DNA from: Hyaloperonospora brassicae
Lineage: Eukaryota > Oomycota > Peronosporomycetes > Peronosporales > Peronosporaceae
DNA: 64,000 nt
Reading direction: 5' to 3'
Assembly (NCBI GenBank): GCA_947650285.1
Contig: CANTFL010000017.1
Location: forward strand, 1-64,000
The first letter of the stretch is position 1, and the number at the start of each line of letters is the position of its first letter. A program made the position numbers and the translations under genes. Below, in pieces: positions 59,140 through 64,000 of the stretch. The notes below the pieces were generated by a model that searched no databases, had not been told where the DNA came from, and worked only from the letters and a program-made list of their open reading frames with translations.

Positions 59140-59594
59140 TGTAACGGGGGGGTTGTTACATGAACTGTATACAAATGTATTAAATTTAAGATAATTTTTT
59201 TAACATTATTAAATTAACATAACTCCAGAAGCGGTAATGTAGGCGGAATATCACCCCGAGGGTAATTATCTTGGGCGCTACACTTATTGGTTGATGTAGA
59301 AGCTACATCAACGAATTAAACCAAAAATCGATGCTGGACGCGCGCAATGGGTGGCGAGCAAGAAATGTAGATAGGAGATTGTAGTTTAATATAGTTAGAT
59401 CAAGACAAACAGGATAGCAGTAATCTTAACTAAATTAGAATACAGCTTTACTTTTCCCTAAAACAGAGTTTTCAGTTCGGTTCACTTCCTCGCGCTTCCT
59501 CACACCACGTGCAGGTGACGACGGGAGTACGCAGCCTTGTGTGCTATAAAAACAAGATCTTACCAGTCATCGAGTAAGAGCTTGCCCCATTTCA
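59140..59594 (+). mobile_element. Solo LTR inside copy 2
   Basis: It starts TGTAACGGGGGGTTGTTACA and carries the gypsy LTR blocks in order (attggttgatgtagaagct, gctggacgcgcgcaatgggt, gtttaatatagttag), ending ..cttgccccatttca. Copy 2 pol linker sequence ends just before it (ttagatgattcaacgatgct) and resumes just after (aatgagtatgttagcgagga), matching copy 1 at about 32815-32860 on either side. No internal sequence is present, so it is what remains after LTR-LTR recombination. Flanks atctc / atata may be a worn 5-bp duplication. Confidence 0.75.
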
Positions 59595-60130
59595 ATATAA
59601 ATGAGTATGTTAGCGAGGATGATAACATCCTCACTGAGGAAGAGAAAGATAAATAGCAGAGCGAAATAATCGCACTGCTACAACCACAAAGGAGTCACCA
59701 AAGGGATTTCTGCTGACATAGGAATCATTGGTCCGTTTCGTGCAGGATTCCATAGCTTAAGTGGTACGCCGATGTTTACAAAACGTTTATTACAATAAAA
59801 GAGCAATCATTCATCTATATAGTGTTAACGAACTAGTACTACTCTTTTCATAACAATATGTAAAGTCATATTTTTGCCTAACCATTTTGTACATGTAGTC
59901 ACTCATGTCGGCACTAGTAAACTACTACCGATAAAAAATTGTCCATCAGGTGTACTGCATCGCCAAGGCAATGCATACAATATTGATTTTCCTCGTAGGA
60001 TACGAACACATCCTACGTTTGTCTTGAGTTTCTCCAACCATATCCTCAGTGCGCGGGCTTTTTCGAGAACAAAGACTTGCACCACGATCAAGATTCTCCA
60101 ACAGATGATAGGTGAACGTGCAAGTTGGTC
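59595..60130 (+). pseudogene. pol: Integrase tail (GPY/F) relic of copy 2
   Basis: The linker ..gataacatcctcactgagg.. is followed by the GPY/F region HFVHVVTHVGTSKLLPIKN.. and VLHRQGNAYNIDFPRRIRTH (59874-60060), aligning with HVDTNVGSSKLLPKYIGPF and VLHRKGNSYTIELPRK of copy 1. The Gly-Pro-Phe of the motif is disrupted. Confidence 0.75.
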
Positions 60131-60365
60131 TTGTATCGACTCTCGAGATCCAGCCTTTGCTAAGGCATATTATAATGTTCTACGTGATTTTATGTGTTGT
60201 ATTAAACACAACAAATATATAGGGTGGGTAGTTCTCATCTGTGTTTTGACAAGCCCCTGGCGAGGGACCTGGCGAGGCGCTGAAACGCGTCGGCGCGCGT
60301 TTAAATATAGGTCGTTTAATTTACTTAATGACTACTATTTTACAATTTTTCTGGTCAAAAGCCAA
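60131..60365. other. ~230-bp insertion of unknown type in copy 2
   Basis: Absent from copy 1 at the corresponding point (about 33350). It contains a small perfect hairpin (gtgttgt attaa acacaac, about 60199-60215) and the tandem-like cctggcgagggacctggcga at about 60255. No element identified. Confidence 0.4.
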
Positions 60366-60379
60366 GCTTGCGGATCAAA

Positions 60380-61873
60380 TCTTCACCGACACGATCTCGC
60401 GACAAGCTGATACCAATTTGTCGTGCAAGAGATGACAATTGCATTCAAGCTCCAGTTAACCAAGTTCAAACTATATTCTGTCATCCCCCCGGTCAGCTCC
60501 GTGGCGCTGCACAGTTTCCGCCTAAATACGGCGACTTTTTGCCCTAGGAATCGACGTCTTCTTGCAGCTTGCAGAGGATACGCTTGTATTGAACAATCTT
60601 TTCTTGCTGGTCCGACACGCGAGTAGAGTCGGTTCGGTCCGCCTCCACCACAGCCGTTTGTTAACTCGCACGATTTAACTCTTTCACGTCGATCATATCT
60701 TGAACCAATGCGACTCGAACATGCAACATTCAAGCTACCTCATTCGCTAGTGAAGGTACCTACCTCAAACGACAGCTGAAATTCCTTGCCCAACTGCTGA
60801 CTGCTTAAGTATCCCTAATCGAGCAGTATCATCAGGTGCTATCTGATAATCCAGAAGTCCCATCGGATAGCACACTCCCTATGGACTTGTATATAGACTG
60901 TAAGTCCAAATAAGCAATCGCGTAGCGTATATTCGCCGAAATGTGAGCTTTACCCAAGGAAGAACTAATTTAAACTACTTCCTTTACGCACGCTGCGTTT
61001 CGAGACCACAAGTGCACGTGATTCACCTCACGTGAAGAAGGGTAAACCGGCGTCATGAGACAACGGATACAACACAAATCGCACACTGGTTCAGGTTATA
61101 ATCTTATACTTGAAACATTCTTTATCAAGTTTCTAAGCCATGCCTTACGCCCAATTTCCGGTTTTTTTCGGAGATCGCGTTCCACTTGTTTAACAGGTAC
61201 TTTATGTCGCGCTTGTGGATCATGCTATACCTTAAAGGCATAAAGAATTCATTAAATCGAAAAAAACTCTCTTCAGCGCGGAAGTAGCTCGCGCTGATGT
61301 CAAGGTCGTGAAGCCTTGTAGCAATTAATAATGGAACTCGATGATGTCCGTTTGTCTCACCAGGCACGGTATTAATGAGCCGCTCGAGCAGACGCCACAA
61401 CTTGCCATAATAGGATCGCTGTGCATCAGGAGCCTCCGGCGTGGTACCAACATAAGGTGTGGTACCACGAGCTTCAGTTTCACGATGGCGCGAGTAATCA
61501 TCGTAATTAATAGAATACGAGAGCGCAGACGCGGGCGAATTGACATGTAATTAGACTTTCTATTATAGCGAAACAGACTATTATGCAAAACATAGGTCAG
61601 TAATATTGGCTGAGGATATCCATGGTTCAGGCTTAGCTATAGTCTCTACGAATGATCCAGGCGGCGTAGCAAACTTATTTGAGTTGGGCTCACCATTCTA
61701 CTTGCCAGCGTAGACGAGCTTTAAGTCGGACCCATCATTGGCACGTGTGCATTACTACGTTCAATATGCAGCAACTTGTGCTGCAGTAAAGACGAAGAAG
61801 CAGAAATCGACGAATTGCCTGCCGTGATAGCGTGAGTAGTTAAATGCTTTGTGGCCTTCACTGCGCGTCCCAT
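60380..61873 (-). pseudogene. Antisense-frame relic of copy 2
   Basis: The counterpart of the antisense frames of copy 1. From the ATG at 61873 (MGRAVKATKHLTTHAITAGN) it passes through ..INYDDYSRHRETEARGTTPY.. (about 61500), and LLERLINTVPGETNGHHRVP.. to ..LLNKWNAISEKNRK.. (61390-61130), then after frameshifts ..GKAHISANIRYAIAYLDLQS.. (about 60890-60955) and the coiled-coil segment near 60380-60480. Order and spacing match copy 1 (34856 to 33357). Several stops and shifts, as in the rest of copy 2. Confidence 0.55.
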
Positions 61874-62269
61874 GGTATTGTGGTGATGCGCTATTTCGAC
61901 AATGGTGGACCTGGAGGCTGACGATGGGAGAGAAAGTAGGAAAGGCCTAAAGAGAAAGAGACCCCGAGACAAAGGGGTGGTGAGGGAGAAGAATCGTCGG
62001 GAGCAAAGTAATGGAAGGATCGAGGCAAGGGTGCTTGTAAAGCTGTACTGAAAGGAGTGTACCACGACCCCTCATGGTAGACCCCTCTTTCTTTGGTAAG
62101 ACCCCGTTCTATCATCAGTAAATCACTGTCCTTTAAGTTACTATACTCCTTACAAATCCAATAAAAAAACTTGATTATAGGAAAATATATATTTAAGGAT
62201 ATAGAGGATGGGACTCAATAAATTACCATTCAATTGTCGATCTACATGGTATATCTCCGTCGTGCTATA
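61874..62269. other. Copy 2 sequence without a clear copy 1 match
   Basis: A purine-rich stretch (about 61910-62040: gggagagaaagtaggaaagg.., gagaaagagaccccgagaca) followed by AT-rich sequence. It corresponds to nothing in copy 1 and may be a further insertion. Confidence 0.3.
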
Positions 62270-62810
62270 CGAACTTTTCAGGCTGCGCGCCTGTTCCGGG
62301 AAGGGTATGCACTTTGTCCCCGCCACTTTAAAGATAGTTTTGTGCCAAGACCAAGTGCAAATAGACCTACAGGAATTATCTGGCGTGTGGTTTCGTCGAG
62401 TAGTAGCCCCCCTAAATATTTCTCTATTGGAAGCGGTTTCCCGACTGCATCGTCAAGGAGAAGAGCAAAGTTCAGGTGGTATTAACTCCTAGATCAACAA
62501 GGAAACGCTTTGAGCAACTAGCTTCCTAAAAAAAGAATGATACTTCCACGATCGACTGAGTAGATCAAATGACCACCTCCTGGCCCACGGAGTGAAGCGT
62601 TACATTCGGGGGCCCCAAGTATAGCTCTATCAAGACCAATATCTACATCCCCAGTAAGTATACCAAGATTGAAACCCGCTAGCCGAGTAATACAAGAGTA
62701 GAGTCAAGGTATATACGCGGCGTCGGAATAAATTCTCCATTAGGCGGTAGTTTGACTCAGTCACTGTTTTGAGGTCTCATCACACAGGCTTTAGAACCCA
62801 CTCCATTACG
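62270..62810 (+). mobile_element. Single-arm fragment of palindromic family C, diverged
   Basis: It aligns with one arm of element C: ttccgggaagggtatgcact (~62294) against ttccgggaaagggatatact; the arm-encoded frame ..SGKGMHFVPATLKIVLCQDQ.. continuing ..VWFRRVVAPLN.. against ..LWVRRVESSSQ..; ccgagtaatacaagagtagag at 62683 against ccgacgggtacacaatatgag; ctcatcacacaggctttaga near the end against ctcatcacacaattttagga. The block-to-terminus distance is 127 nt. Only one arm is present. Confidence 0.6.
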
Positions 62811-62929
62811 GGCTTGTATAGTTATACATTGAGATTCTTCAAGAGTATGATTCACACAAATAGAGCTCTTTGACCCAATTATCTCAATGGGGGACAATAA
62901 ATCGAGATAGCCACTCGTGTGACTATCTT

Positions 62930-63410
62930 GCACCGAGGGTGATGTAACAAAGCATATCTGTTACATGATGCTATCAGTAATGACAATAAAAACAATATGC
63001 GATATTAAATTTCGTATTCTCATTATAATTTTCCACGATCAGTGATTATTCTGCAGTGACCCGAAGGGTACTTATGGATTGATAAATGCCATTATATCAA
63101 ACCACCAATCGCAGATAGATGCGCACAATATGTGGGGAGTGTCCACTCACAATACTTTATGTTGAATCAATATACTCAACACAGGACTAATCAGACAAGA
63201 CAAGACACAATTTTAGACTTAATATATAAACACAAGTCTAGTTTTCTACAACTGAGCGTAGTCGTTTGTCTAAATCCTTCCCTTAGCGTAAAAAGTTCAT
63301 TCCATAACATGATACTAGCTCACTCACACTACTGTCAGGGGCTCACACTACTGTCAGTGAAAGCTTTTTGCGTACTGAAGACAATACGTAGCTACCTGTG
63401 ACACATTACA
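62930..63410 (+). repeat. Polypurine tract and 3' LTR of copy 2
   Basis: gagggtga (62935-62942) precedes the LTR, as in copy 1. The LTR runs from TGTAACAAAG (62943) to ACACATTACA (63410), 468 bp, with caccaatcgcagatagatgc, gacaagacaagacacaattt and the ctgagcgtagtcgtttgtct block shared with the 5' LTR at 49669. A short direct repeat (cactactgtcag) occurs near 63329 and 63349. Confidence 0.75.
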
Positions 63411-64000
63411 ATAACAGACACATTGGCCAAATACTAAATAATAATCGTAGTATATGTAGCTGAATAAATTCAGGATGCCTTATTAATGAAGCCTTTTATC
63501 ATCATTTACTTTTCGTTACATTTCATTAACTTCAATTTCTTTTTATCAATTGCATACTTCTTTCGCGCTGTAATTAGCTATATGTAAATTAAGAAAAAGA
63601 AAGTAACGAAATGCAAACTATACGCGAAACTATATAATCGCTGAAAAGTAGCGATGCATTATAACGCTTATCGGATTTTACTGTATTATGGTCGACTCTT
63701 CGCAAGCGCTACCATGTCCAGGAACTGCTCATTTACGTTTCGTAGGAATCCAAAGTGCTTCCACTCATCATGAACATCGACATTATTAAAACTCACCTAC
63801 TGCAGTCCGTGCAGGAGTTGGTAGAGGTAGCTAATATCTTCTTTAGCTGTGTCCTGCTTCAACGCAGTTACCGTATCGATGTACAGGCCGCGAAGAATTA
63901 TACACTTTTAAATGCGAGAAGCCTGCTAGATAGAGCTTATCGATCGCCTTCCAAGTAACTTAGGTCTAAGAGCACCAACAGGACGCCCGTGGCCATGCTA
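63411..64000. other. No feature seen
   Basis: AT-rich flank of copy 2. A 67-codon open stretch at 63755-63958 is unrecognised. Confidence 0.35.

Larger units (their letters stand above)
49669..63410 (+). mobile_element. Old Ty3/gypsy element (copy 2) with nested insertions
   Basis: Diverged LTRs flank relics that follow the whole order of copy 1: gag (50958), protease (~52265), RT (~53130-54300), RNase H (split into three pieces), integrase (~58220-59139), GPY/F (~59880-60060), the decayed chromodomain (~60730-60850) and the antisense frame (60380-61873). Insertions explain the greater length: LTR-like sequence inside the 5' LTR, a TGTGG-family copy (54362-55649), a pogo element (~55850-57725), a solo LTR (59140-59594), ~230 bp at ~60130-60360, and a palindromic-family fragment (62270-62810). 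Stops and frameshifts are everywhere, so nothing is expressed as a full protein. Confidence 0.85.

Overview
The window looks like a gene-poor, transposon-rich piece of a nuclear genome from an oomycete (Peronosporales-like; species not determinable by eye). The evidence is a Ty3/gypsy chromovirus with the YFDD-type reverse transcriptase, GPY/F integrase tail and chromodomain style familiar from oomycetes, a decayed CENP-B/pogo transposase, and one intact gene for a Cys/His-repeat protein with HGGG linkers of the kind abundant in oomycetes, preceded by a sequence fitting the oomycete initiator YCAYTYY. No tRNA, rRNA, CRISPR array or bacterial-type operon was seen.

Layout. 1-430: an LTR on the minus strand running off the left edge, abutting a scrap of plus-strand LTR. 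1490-14060: several copies of one repeat family (called here the TGTGG family), including a 5.4-kb palindromic copy with ~1-kb inverted arms, and a decayed gypsy pol fragment interrupted by one copy. 14060-27669: AT-rich sequence with no recognisable gene, except a second palindromic element (19063-21360) that shares its terminal design with the TGTGG family. 27670-35425: a nearly complete gypsy chromovirus (copy 1) with ~438-bp LTRs that differ by about 14 substitutions, a gag and pol carrying a few stops and a frameshift, a 735-residue open RNase H-integrase frame, a chromodomain, and a long reading frame on the opposite strand between pol and the 3' LTR. 35430-49660: a G+C-richer block holding the one convincing host gene (39995-40789, minus). 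49669-63410: a second, much older gypsy element (copy 2) broken by a TGTGG-family insertion, a pogo element, a solo LTR, a fragment of the palindromic family and smaller insertions.

The most interesting signals are (i) the antisense frame of the chromovirus, recognisable in both copies, with differences concentrated at its own third codon positions where I compared them; (ii) a dispersed family of inverted or terminal-repeat elements that share a TGTGG end and a ~20-nt block almost always 127-129 nt inside that end, with no transposase identified; (iii) an in-frame TGA at the same pol codon in both gypsy copies; and (iv) three separate insertions into the same ~320 bp of the gypsy RNase H region.
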